Assembly (NCBI GenBank): GCA_028565635.1
Contig: JAOXYB010018028.1
Location: forward strand, 7,309-18,479
DNA length: 11,171 nucleotides
Reading direction: 5' to 3'
DNA from: Phoronis ovalis
Lineage: Eukaryota; Phoronida; Phoronidae
This document shows, piece after piece, positions 1-7,815 of the stretch (positions within the stretch are counted from its first letter, which is position 1; each line of letters opens with the position of its first letter). The translations under genes were made by a program, and so were the position numbers. The notes under the pieces are model-generated. The model was not told the DNA's origin, ran no database searches, and was given only the letters and a program-made list of their open reading frames with translations.

Positions 1-31
1 GTAGATACTGACAAACACAAGTATCCAATTG
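1..31 (+). CDS. orb: orb coding exon (RRM2 part), cut by window start
   Basis: Reads [10 protein letters not shown] plus the first base of a Gly codon. This matches the DTDKxKYPIG segment just before the RNP1 motif of CPEB RRM2. It ends at a consensus donor GTAAGT (32-37), phase 1, and joins the exon at 680 to restore Gly. It is too short to show as an open reading frame. It continues upstream of the window. Confidence 0.88.
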
Positions 32-1463
32 GTAAGTAAATGCAGACAATTCATTTCTGGTTGTAAAACTTTTAACATCTTCACATATCTGCTCATACAG
101 CCGTAAAGACTGAAATCTGCCAACTTGAAAATTGTTTTAAAACTGAATTTTTACATAAGATTCATTTTGTACACTTGACACAAAAACTTTTTTCTGCAGA
201 GAAAATCATCTTTGACATTTTCCAGCTTACAAGTGATTTTTAAGAGCATTTCACTGATAATGTTTATGTTCTAAAGTATAATGTTTTTTTTGATAGTTTC
301 GTATTTGAGAAATGAAATAATCATGAAATTTATCGGTCCTGCTCAAAGTTTTTAAACTTTTAGTTTAGTAATCGGAAGAATCCAAGATGGCCACCATTTC
401 ACACCTGGCTGAATATAGGGATGTTAGTGTAATTGCACAAAGAAATAAACATTAGAAATTGCACTTAGATGTGATTTAAGTTTGAGCTCATAATTCATAA
501 TCTGTTTGTCCTGCATTCAAGATAACTGATTGGAAAAACCAGTTTGTTTTTTTTTGACAAATGACTCAACTATACTGCTTGGAAATATATGGAACGCTGA
601 TACAGAATACAGAAAAGGCAAAAGTCAATTATTGTGAAGTGTACTTTACTAGCTACACTGTATACAATATTTGTTTCAGGCTCTGGACGCGTTACCTTCT
701 CCTCTCCGAAAAGCTACATGAAGGCCATCTCAGCCGCATTTGTTGAAATAAAGACACAAAAATTTGTAAAGAAGGTATACTTTCAATATTTTACGAATAA
801 CAAAATGTTTTTTCCCTGGAGATTGGTTAAAATGAATATAAATGAGGAAAATTTATAGTGTACAACTTAAAAAAATTTAACATGATTAATAAAAATTCAA
901 AGCTTTCCCAATTACAGGTACTGCATGTACTAATAGGTGATATACTTACTTAAATTTGTCTCATGGTGTCAGTATCTTGTAGTAATCAAAGAGATACCTA
1001 TGGAACAACATTTTTCAGCCGGAGGTATTTTCTCAATCTGAATAATCTGTTGCCAACATTCAAAACAATTCTTAATTCTTGGAACTTCCTTTTCCTAGAT
1101 CATTTTGGTAATTTCACAAAATTTCGTGATTTCCAAAAATAATTTACAAACTACTAATTTTCAACATAGATTAATTAATTACGATTGTTCGTTAAGGAAG
1201 TAAGTTTCATGCATTTATACTTTGTATTATAGGTGCAGGTTGATCCTTACTTGGAAGAGTCTTTGTGTAAAACATGTAATATCCAACAGGGCCCCTATTT
1301 CTGCCGAGATCCGAGTTGTTTCAAATATTTTTGTCGCTCTTGCTGGCAATGGCAACATTCTTTGGATGCCCTGCGTCATCATAAACCACTGATGAGAAAT
1401 TCAAAAACTGGAACAAGCAGCGCACTCCACGCATCTGCCATGTTCCACAATTCATTTCATTGA
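1..1463 (+). CDS. orb: Orb/CPEB1 cytoplasmic polyadenylation element-binding protein, 3' end of gene (partial)
   Basis: Three exons (1-31, 680-774, 1233-1463) join in frame to give the last 118 residues of a CPEB1/Orb-class protein. The 5' part lies outside the window. CPEB proteins bind U-rich CPEs in mRNA 3' UTRs and control poly(A) length and translation in the cytoplasm, notably in germline and neurons. The first two exons give the end of RRM2, including a GSGRVTF RNP1-like stretch. The last exon carries the ZZ domain with the cross-braced ligand pattern C12, C15, C24, C29, C34, C37, H42, H50 (numbered in that exon). The junction [14 protein letters not shown] and the tail [10 protein letters not shown] are typical of the Orb/CPEB1 branch. 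CPEB2-4/Orb2 proteins have a different ZZ spacing and a KPLVKEG-type end. All ligands are intact, so I see no sign of decay. The gene converges on PEX11C. Confidence 0.93.
32..679 (+). other. orb: orb intron (648 bp)
   Basis: AT-rich sequence from GTAAGT to TTTGTTTCAG, phase 1. I see no repeat, RNA gene or conserved coding segment in it. The short open frames near its 3' end are just extensions of the downstream exon across the acceptor. Confidence 0.88.
680..774 (+). CDS. orb: orb coding exon (end of RRM2)
   Basis: The acceptor TTTGTTTCAG ends at 679 and the donor GTATAC starts at 775. The exon enters in phase 1 and leaves in phase 0. It encodes the RNP1 strand (SGRVTF), the last RRM2 helix ([13 protein letters not shown]) and a basic linker ending KFVKK, which leads into the ZZ domain. 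Confidence 0.93.
775..1232 (+). other. orb: orb intron (458 bp)
   Basis: Phase 0 intron from GTATAC to TTGTATTATAG. AT-rich, nothing else recognisable. Confidence 0.88.
1233..1463 (+). CDS. orb: orb terminal coding exon (ZZ domain and stop)
   Basis: The acceptor TTGTATTATAG ends at 1232. The exon opens in phase 0 with GTG CAG GTT GAT (VQVD), which is a splice-in codon and not a translation start. It encodes the whole ZZ domain and a short Ser/Ala/His-rich tail ending at TGA 1461-1463. The tail after MRNSKTG is lineage-variable in this family. Confidence 0.95.
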   Translation: MQVDPYLEESLCKTCNIQQGPYFCRDPSCFKYFCRSCWQWQHSLDALRHHKPLMRNSKTGTSSALHASAMFHNSFH

Positions 1464-1524
1464 GCGTTACCTGAGGTATACAGAGCCAAGGTAATTACAG
1501 ACTTGATATAACATTTTTTTAAAA

Positions 1525-1530
1525 AATAAA
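1525..1530 (+). promoter_or_regulatory. orb: Candidate proximal orb polyadenylation signal
   Basis: Canonical AATAAA 62 bases after the orb stop, followed within about 30-50 bases by a GT-rich stretch (TATGTATGGGTTATTTGT). Its use would give a very short 3' UTR lacking all the CPE-like motifs further down. Confidence 0.45.
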
Positions 1531-1630
1531 AAATACAAAAAAAAGTTTTCAGCAACTGGGTATGTATGGGTTATTTGTAAACCTAGCACGCTGTATAATA
1601 AGGTGTAATCTTAGCATGGAAATAACGTAT

Positions 1631-1691
1631 GTCCAGTCTTGCTAACATGAAGTCGGACAACCTCTGCAACAGAATCAAAGGTAGACTGGAC
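1631..1691 (+). repeat. 9-bp perfect inverted repeat in the orb 3' UTR region
   Basis: GTCCAGTCT (1631-1639) is exactly complementary to AGACTGGAC (1683-1691), with 43 bases between. The arms are GC-richer than their surroundings. As RNA it could form a stem-loop in the orb 3' UTR. Confidence 0.5.
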
Positions 1692-1848
1692 ACAGGGTTT
1701 ACCATCAGCATGGTTGCATCAAGTTAAATTGGAAAGTTAACTAGCACATAGCAGGGGTATTATTATTTGTGTTAGGTATGACTGGATATATTTTGGCTAT
1801 TGTAAATCCTTAATATAGTTGCTAACAGTTTTCTTATTCGTCTTCATA

Positions 1849-2916
1849 TTTTATAATTAGTGTGTGTGTTGTTATTGTTATTAAAGTTTTATTTTTGTTA
1901 GTGGGAATTTAGAAAACGCACCTTTCTCAGTAACAACTGTTACGAAAAAAACTTTTTTACACACATGTTTTCTTTAGTAATGAAATTGAGTTTTAACAAA
2001 CTGTAACTGTCATCAGCCGCAGATAATTCTGCAGTTTTAAACCCAAGACATGTTGCTAACGATTGCATGTGTTTTACTATTCTGATTATTAGTCTTCAGA
2101 TACATCCCATTACTCTGACTTATATTTAGTGGCATTTTATTATTAATTACGTAAACTTGATGTGAATGTTACAACGCCTTTTACAAACTTTTTACTAGAT
2201 AGTACATAAATCGATTTCTTAACTGAGTAACGATATTGGGATTGTAAATGAACACATTCATTTTAGGTTTTTCGTTCTGCAATTTGTGAATTCTTAAAAA
2301 TTTTATGATTTAAATTCTATCAAATATTGTTACTTTGGTCAAAACATGGAACCTTGATAATGTATACTAGACCTATTTTGACATGTGATAATGAATTAAA
2401 TTTTTACAATCAAATCATGCTACTTTAACACAAAGAAATTGACTGTTATTTACAAAAGCCAAACATTTTTTTTCAAATCCTTTTTGGCATGTCTAATTTG
2501 CTACATGTGAAATTATATACGATGCATAGAGTAGCAACGTACACCATTTACGTATAGTTTCTTAAATGATATTCTATAGTTTAATATTTAATTATCAGAA
2601 ATGTGAAAATGAACTTGGAACCGATTTTGGACAATGATGTGCTGTTATAAATAACTGTCACTAGCATGATGGAAGCTGCTCATTTAGGTATATTTTAAAA
2701 AGTAAGAAATTAAAAATATTTGCTCAATTCTGAAAATATCCTCATCTGGCCATTAGGCTATTATTGTAACCTATAATGCAATTGTTGATGGTGTCTAGGA
2801 AGAACGGTTTGTTCGTTTATATGTATGAATAGGATAGAAACTGTAAAATATTTCAAGATTCTATTTAAACGTACTTTTATAGAATGTAATAGCATTATTT
2901 TAAAAATTATTTTAAT
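1849..2916 (+). promoter_or_regulatory. orb: Dispersed CPE-like motifs in the orb 3' UTR
   Basis: TTTTAT (UUUUAU in RNA) at 1849-1854, 1887-1892, 2135-2140, 2301-2306 and 2875-2880, plus TTTTAAT at 2910-2916. These match the consensus bound by the CPEB class. Drosophila Orb is known to act on its own mRNA through the 3' UTR, so binding here is plausible. However, the region is AT-rich and several copies are expected by chance. Relevance also requires a long 3' UTR. Confidence 0.35.
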
Positions 2917-2940
2917 GATAATATATATATTATTATCATT
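2914..2940. repeat. AT-rich perfect hairpin
   Basis: AATGATAAT (2914-2922) pairs with ATTATCATT (2932-2940) around an AT-repeat loop. The left arm overlaps the TTTTAAT CPE-like motif. Such hairpins are common in AT-rich DNA. Confidence 0.5.
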
Positions 2941-3654
2941 ATCACTGAAAAATTATATTTTCCCCAAACCTTGACATCACAAATAATTGCACTTTGAGTA
3001 ACAGTAATGTGTTCTAGTGACAGCTCTCAAAGAAGCCCCACAAAGAAATGTCTATAAATCAGAATTGTGCAATTTTGATAATTCCCTAGAGGATGCGTCA
3101 TGTTTGTACCACCGTGTTATAACATTATGTTAATTATATTACTATTGGGAAAATTATTGTTGAGATTGACATTGAGTAGAACTATTTTTGGTATTATACA
3201 GAATTAGTGGGTAGATATAGAGATGAGAAATAATTTGTTAAGATGATGTAGTGTTAAAAATGACACTTTATTTCTTATGTCATTTTCGATCCATGTACTT
3301 AGTTGTTGAAGATCACATATATTACTTTCACACAGTTTTGTTCTGCTTTATAATTTTGCATAGAAGTGTTCAAGTTCATTATTATGTAAAATATAAAATG
3401 TTTTCAAAGCCAAATTTGTTTGCATTGACTACTTCTTCGCACAGTGATAAGCACCAAAGGAGATGCAAATAGAGATACCATCCCTTGAAAGTGGAAGTGC
3501 CTCTGGTAAGACCTGATCATATTTTTTACATCACAACAATTCTAACCATGAGTCCTGTTGTAAATTTTAAGCGAAAACTTTTCCAATTAATTAATACCAG
3601 AATTGATGGCTAGTTATCAAGTCCACTACTTACTTGGAAACCAGGCTTTGAAAT

Positions 3655-3691
3655 TTTATTTATATAATAGAGAATAAGACCTTTTTTTATT
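3655..3691 (-). promoter_or_regulatory. PEX11C: Candidate PEX11C polyadenylation signals
   Basis: Two AATAAA hexamers on the - strand (3691-3686 and 3660-3655) lie about 150-190 bases downstream of the PEX11C stop at 3846-3844. A short 3' UTR using either is plausible. They are the closest canonical signals I found after the stop. Confidence 0.45.
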
Positions 3692-3715
3692 AAAATAATT
3701 TTCAATTTATGTGAT

Positions 3716-3753
3716 TTGATAAAAAACAATATCGTGACAAACGATGTTATCAA
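3716..3753. repeat. Two-tier hairpin just beyond the PEX11C stop
   Basis: The outer stem is TTGATAA (3716-3722) with TTATCAA (3747-3753). The inner stem is ATCGT (3731-3735) with ACGAT (3741-3745) around loop GACAA. It lies in the likely PEX11C 3' UTR, between the stop codon and the candidate AATAAA signals on the - strand. A role in 3' end formation is speculative. Confidence 0.35.
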
Positions 3754-3843
3754 GGTAACATGCCAAAATTTAGTTTGTAGGAGTTTTAGAAATTCTTTAT
3801 ATCAAGAAATTTAAATTGCATCATTTTTTGCAGAGATACCTTT

Positions 3844-4087
3844 TCAAGCTGTTTTAGGTTTCTGTATAGCCACATATTTGTACAGTCCAATCAGTGACGA
3901 AATTGTTCCAAACAATCCCACTTGAGCCCCTGAAAATTTCTGCGCCCACAAAAATCCTTCGGGCATCCAAGTAATGGCCATGAGCATGTCGGCACCATTC
4001 TTTAAGATAGTAAGCACTTCCATTTTTTCTTGCGTTTTCAGTTCACGTAAAGATTGTTGGGTATCACTGGTCTGTGATTCATCTCTG
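3844..4087 (-). CDS. PEX11C: PEX11C terminal coding exon 4
   Basis: Encodes a polar linker (SRDESQTSDTQQSLRELK), then the C-terminal membrane-associated part with TWMPEGFLWA and GLFGTISSLIGLYKYV, ending at TGA 3846-3844. The acceptor is a tandem AAGCAG. Use of the first AG starts the exon at 4087 (242 residues in total). Use of the second starts it at 4084 and removes one Ser (241 residues). Confidence 0.91.
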
Positions 4088-7000
4088 CTTAATGAAATTA
4101 AAAAATATATAACCAGCTGCTTGATATTTGATTTTATTTTTCTAGTTTAATTTATTTCTACCAGAGACCTATTACACAACATACATACATTCAACCAAAC
4201 TTACTGAGAAAAAATAAAGACATTCTGGCAAATATGCAATTTCTTAACGAGAATGTACAGGTCATGGATTTACATTAAGTTATAGCATTAAGATTTCCTA
4301 TTGGACAGTTACATGAGCAGACGTGGTATTTCAGAGTGAATACCATCTGATGGCAAAGTTGTTTCCTGGAGGTGAGGAGGCATAATAATCAGAAACTTCC
4401 TGTTTGAAAATACCAGGCAAATATAGTATTTCAGTGGTGTAGCTCAAACAGTGTTAGGCATGTGTTGCACTAACTGATTCAGTATTGTTAAATTTGAGTT
4501 TATGTTGCAACTATGCAGGTAATGCTATTACTACTGCACAACAATACTAATGAAGTACGTATTTTCGTACCTGCTTCCTTGCAATACAGCATCCTTCGCT
4601 TCTTTTCTGAGTTTAGCTTGCTTTTGTCGCAAATACACTACTTTGATAAAACTCCTACAAGCAAAATTCTATCAAAATAAAAATGGAAATAATAAAAGAA
4701 CATAATTTGCTTATTCCAAATATGGGGAATTAATTAGTTCCACAAGCTTTTATTTGAATTTTGTGTTACAATAACAAAATACCAACCTTTGATGGCTCAG
4801 GTGGTCAAACTACTACAAATTCAAGCTAAATATGAAACTTTGAAACTGCATATCTGATGCCATAATGTAAAATCGTGATCTCTTGGAGAGTATATAAAGA
4901 CAGTGTTTTAACTTATTTCATCTGCTGTTATCTCAAATGTCTGTCTTATATACACTATTTGAAATGTTACATAACTTGGACTGACTGAACACTTTTTTAT
5001 TGACAATGAAGTTACAGAGTATCCATATTAATAATTTTCTGTCTTTTCAATGCATGATGATACTTGCTACAGAACTTCAAATTGTACTTAGGCCTACTTG
5101 TCATTAAGATAACACAATCAGTAGATGGCAGGCTGCATAATAAGCCAGCAACCAATGTCAAGGTTGCACAAACAATGTTAGCTGGCAGTGTTAATTATTA
5201 ATGTCATAGCAATATTATACCAAGATGCAACTTCATTCAATTTTTTTATATTAAAATATTGGCATAAACTTTATAAGGGAAATGGGTGTGAACTGTAATG
5301 GACTTGAGATATGTACCTTAGGATTCCTACCAGCAGTGATATAGCCCATAAAGCTAGTCCCAGCAGCCACCAGGGAGCAGATCCAATACTGATAAGATTA
5401 TTATCAGCTGCCCAGGCTATGTGCTCTACTGGAAAGTAAAGCTGAAGAGACACACTCTCCCAAAATGCAAAGAAGCGTAGTATTGGAGTTTTTTCCTACA
5501 GAAAAAATTAACAGTTTAGTATTCGAATTAAATGTATGACATCAATTTTTTTCATTTGTCTCAGTATCGGCAGCTGTTTTATTGTTTATATATCAAAAAG
5601 ATTACTGGCAACAGTTCAGAGTTTCGTGCTGGAGGGTACTCATACTATTTTAGGATAGGGAGGGCCAAATCAGAAATATTTGTAAAAATATGATGCATTT
5701 TCCTGCAATGTGGTGCATTCTTCACAAAATTTGAGGGCACAATTATATATTTTGCATGGCTACGTAGATTTCATTCAGAGGCAGGTGAAGTCAATTTTGA
5801 GATCTGATATGGGTGACATGTATTAAATGTGACACGACATCAGGTATACTAGAGACGTTTTTTCTAATGTTCTCAGATTTGGTCATATGTACATATGTAG
5901 CCCTGGTTTCATGATGTTCGTGCATATTGCTTATCTATGTTCTGCTCTCTAGTATCTATTTACAGTGACCCACACACAGGTGGCGCTTTTTACGCAAGGG
6001 TGAACAATATCTTGAGACTCAGTTGTGGGTATTTTGTGTGTGTGTGTGCTAGCACAGGAGTTCCAAATGAATATTGGAGTAATTGAAATTTGATAGACAG
6101 AGAACATCCAGAATAATGACAGTATATGGAATCAAGATGGTAGGGATTTTATACTTTTTCAAAGCTACAAAAGTCTGGGACTAGTGTTCCATGGTCAGCT
6201 GGCGTGAAACTCTTGTTATATTTTTTAATAAATAAATGTGACAGGCTATCTATATGACCTCCTGTGTAATCTGTAGATTAGACAGGAGGCCATATGGATA
6301 GTACATGATATTTATTTATTTAAAAATATAACTATAATCTAATATACAATAAATACAGTAGGCCACGTGTATCATATTTATTATTTATTTAAAATTATAA
6401 TAACACTTTGTCACCAGCAAACCGTGGGCTGTTCGGCAAGACTTCAAGTCAGATTATTAACAGGCTTAACACGAACGTCATGAATGAGCAGTCCTACTAC
6501 ATATGTAAGTATAGATGTGGGCAGTCCTAGCTTCATGACCCTACTATCGCTTGCCTGTGGCGGAGCCGTAGGGTCACAGCCCAGACAGTGTTAAAACCAG
6601 TAGAAGTTAGCCTCTTGCAACAACACTCACCGAGTGTCAACAAATTTAACAAAATTCAAACCAGAATTGTTGCCTTGTTTGTCTCTGATACTCCTTCTTG
6701 GGTTAACGGTCACTAGAAACTTGATTAATACTCCTTAAGTGACTTTTAGCATACAAATCCATTACCACTCAGACCAACGTGAAATGTCAGTCTTGCAGAT
6801 TTTATTTGTTAAAAGTCCTCTTGAGGAGCATTAATCAAGCTTCAAGTGACAGATAACGCAAGAAGGAATATCAGAGATAAACAAGACGACAATTTTGGTT
6901 TAAATTAATTAATTTTTTGGCACACGGTCAGCGTTTTTGCAAGCGGCTAGCTTCTACTGGTTTTAACACTATCTGGGGCTAAGTATGACCCTACAGCTTC

Positions 7001-7364
7001 GCCGCAGGCAAGCTATAGAGTATAGTAGGGTCATGTCAGAAGATAGGACGAAGATGTGGGTAGATCATTTTAGATGGTAAGTTTAATTACTTATTTAAAG
7101 ATCCTTCATAAGCCGTTAATCATATGCAAATCAGATACATACCTTTAAACCAAATCCATTATACATGTTGTAAGCTAACATGGACAGATCGTCAAATAGT
7201 CGTAGCATCACTCTGCAGTTAGCCAACTGAGTAGAAATTGTTCCTAATTTAATTGCGGATTGCCCACGAAATATCCCGGTTAGAGCAGTAGAACCATAAC
7301 TAAATGTACGTATAATTGCGTCCCTGCCTCTGTAACTTTCTAACATCTTCACAAGAGCCTCCAT
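3844..7364 (-). CDS. PEX11C: Peroxisomal membrane protein 11C (PEX11-gamma), complete, four coding exons
   Basis: Exons 7364-7143, 5495-5317, 4654-4571 and 4087-3844 join in phases 0, 2, 2 to give 242 residues, almost the length of human PEX11G (about 241). PEX11 proteins sit in the peroxisome membrane and promote its elongation and division; the gamma form is thought to assist the others. Visible family marks are ESYRGRD (residues 9-15), STQLANCRVMLRLFDDL (44-60), PVEHIAWAAD (96-105), a hydrophobic helix WWLLGLALWAISLLVGIL (about 116-133), a basic segment, and a C-terminal TWMPEGFLWA...GLFGTISSLIGLYKY hairpin. The chosen ATG (7364-7362) has A at -3 and G at +4 and fits the family N-terminus. 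An in-frame ATG at 7499 would add 45 unconserved residues. The gene converges with orb and diverges from AKAP17A. Confidence 0.92.
4088..4570 (-). other. PEX11C: PEX11C intron 3 (about 483 bp)
   Basis: Phase 2 intron from GTACGA to a TTTTTTAATTTCATTAAG(CAG) acceptor. AT-rich, no repeat or RNA gene recognised. Confidence 0.85.
4571..4654 (-). CDS. PEX11C: PEX11C coding exon 3 (84 bp)
   Basis: A small exon between acceptor TTTTGCTTGTAG and donor GTACGA, phase 2 at both ends. It encodes the basic, charged stretch RSFIKVVYLRQKQAKLRKEA, which follows the membrane helix as in PEX11-gamma relatives. Because both ends share a phase, skipping it would preserve the frame. Confidence 0.88.
4655..5316 (-). 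other. PEX11C: PEX11C intron 2 (662 bp)
   Basis: Phase 2 intron from GTACAT to TTTTGCTTGTAG. Nothing beyond AT-rich sequence was recognised. Confidence 0.85.
5317..5495 (-). CDS. PEX11C: PEX11C coding exon 2
   Basis: The acceptor TTTTTTCTGTAG sits just upstream (ending at 5496). The exon opens in phase 0 with EKTPILRFFAFWESVSLQLYFPVEH and ends CTA AG before donor GTACAT (phase 2). It carries the EHIAWAAD motif and the main hydrophobic helix. Confidence 0.92.
6218..6328. repeat. 111-bp near-perfect palindrome (MITE-like or miRNA-like hairpin)
   Basis: The two halves pair around position 6273 with essentially no spacer. Outer AT-rich ends match (TATTTTTTAATAAATAAAT against its complement with one mismatch), an 8-base internal segment does not pair well, and the inner part CTATC.ATATG.CCTCCTGT pairs strongly with ACAGGAGG.CATAT.GATAG. 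The ends lie in TATA sequence, which would suit a TA-duplicating Tc1/mariner-type MITE. No protein is encoded. A structured intronic RNA is an alternative. Confidence 0.7.
6513..6521. repeat. Left 9-bp target-site duplication AGATGTGGG
   Basis: Exact direct copy of 7052-7060, abutting the left end of the fold-back element. Confidence 0.8.
6522..7051. mobile_element. Non-autonomous fold-back / Mutator-like element (530 bp) with 9-bp target-site duplication
   Basis: Two long inverted arms (about 6522-6758 and 6798-7051) face each other across a roughly 40-base spacer. They share long matches such as GTGTTAAAACCAGTAGAAG and CTTGATTAAT.CTCCT. Both ends are bordered by the 9-bp direct repeat AGATGTGGG (6513-6521 and 7052-7060). 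Termini CAGTCCTAGCTTC and TCGTCCTATCTTC (opposite strand) align. Each arm carries its own subterminal hairpin TGACCCTAC...GTAGGGTCA. No transposase is encoded. Long arms plus a 9-bp duplication fit MULE-type or FB-type fold-back elements. The arms have diverged by scattered substitutions and indels, so the copy is not fresh. Confidence 0.85.
7052..7060. repeat. Right 9-bp target-site duplication AGATGTGGG
   Basis: Exact direct copy of 6513-6521, abutting the right end of the fold-back element. Confidence 0.8.
7143..7364 (-). CDS. PEX11C: PEX11C coding exon 1
   Basis: Encodes residues 1-74, from MEALVKMLESYRGRD to NGFGLK, and ends on a codon boundary at donor GTATGT (7142 downward). The reading frame stays open upstream to a stop at 7544-7542 and contains another ATG at 7499. 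The intervening 45 residues do not resemble the family and are treated here as 5' UTR. Confidence 0.9.
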
Positions 7365-7499
7365 TTTAGAAGTTAAACCAGGACAAGAAAATAAATTAAC
7401 GAATTTACGTGCCACTGTACAGTCCGAAAATAAGGAGGCTGGGCAAAGGTTGTCGTCTTGTTTATAACCTGCCGTTAATCGTTCATGGGTCAAGGTCAT

Positions 7500-7720
7500 T
7501 CTGCTTTTGCAGCACTCAAATTCTAAATTTCTAGTATTAAATTACAAAAACATAGTACAAAGGTTTATTTAATGTTATTTTATATTATGGTTATCTTTGA
7601 GATATTGAAATATTGGTGTTTTAGCTAAAACATTATACAAAATTGTGTGCGTCAAAGAGCCGTCAAACGTCAAAACACATGCCGCCATTGACGAAACGAA
7701 AAGTCGTTGACAGGGCCTTC
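7500..7720. promoter_or_regulatory. Putative bidirectional promoter between PEX11C and AKAP17A
   Basis: The two genes diverge here, with only a few hundred bases between the PEX11C coding start and the inferred AKAP17A first exon. The segment 7650-7693 is locally richer in CpG and holds CGTCAA at 7650, 7661 and 7668 and the inverse TTGACG at 7688. TGACG is the CRE half-site bound by CREB/ATF bZIP factors. GCCGCCAT (7681-7688) resembles a YY1/Pho site and overlaps the last copy. No TATA box is clearly placed. Function is inferred from position and motif clustering. Confidence 0.5.
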
Positions 7721-7815
7721 TTTGTTGCATAGTTCTGTTCATTCTATTTGTGCGTGTTTCAGATTGGAAAAAAAGTATGTGGCAGCAATCCAGGGTCCGT
7801 TGTTCTGTTTATTAA
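7720..7815 (+). other. AKAP17A: Probable non-coding first exon of AKAP17A (5' end approximate)
   Basis: A consensus donor GTAAGT (7816-7821) follows GC-richer sequence downstream of the promoter cluster, and a good acceptor lies at 8605. If joined, the frame of the coding exon meets TAA (7813-7815) directly at the junction. That closes the open frame upstream of the chosen ATG. The transcription start cannot be fixed from sequence. Confidence 0.45.

Larger units (their letters stand above)
1464..3843. other. orb 3' UTR and convergent orb/PEX11C intergenic region
   Basis: About 2.4 kb between the two facing stop codons, strongly AT-rich and without a convincing coding segment. On the + strand it holds an early AATAAA (1525-1530), ATTAAA variants (1880-1885, 2395-2400, 2709-2714) and CPE-like TTTTAT motifs at 1849, 1887, 2135, 2301 and 2875. 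On the - strand, AATAAA occurs at 3660-3655 and 3691-3686, downstream of the PEX11C stop. Where the orb transcript ends cannot be decided from sequence. A 73-codon frame at 3251-3472 has no recognisable protein features. Confidence 0.6.
5496..7142 (-). other. PEX11C: PEX11C intron 1 (1647 bp), transposon-bearing
   Basis: Phase 0 intron from GTATGT to TTTTTTCTGTAG. It contains the 111-bp palindrome at 6218-6328 and the fold-back element at 6522-7051, which account for much of its excess length over the other introns. A short (GT)n run lies near 6036-6049 and a 14-bp palindrome CATATGTACATATG at 5884-5897. The 5500-6200 part shows nothing else recognisable. Confidence 0.85.

Noticed and set aside
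561-746. 61-codon open frame in the orb intron
   Set aside because: Out of frame with the orb exon it overlaps and without recognisable features.
3251-3472. 73-codon open frame on the + strand between orb and PEX11C
   Set aside because: Low-complexity, hydrophobic/aromatic translation of AT-rich DNA with no motif, no splice support and no recognisable relative.
5884-5897. 14-bp palindrome CATATGTACATATG
   Set aside because: Short AT-rich self-complementary word with no second copy or context to suggest a site.
6030-6052. Short GT-repeat run
   Set aside because: Only about seven dinucleotide units, ordinary for an intron.
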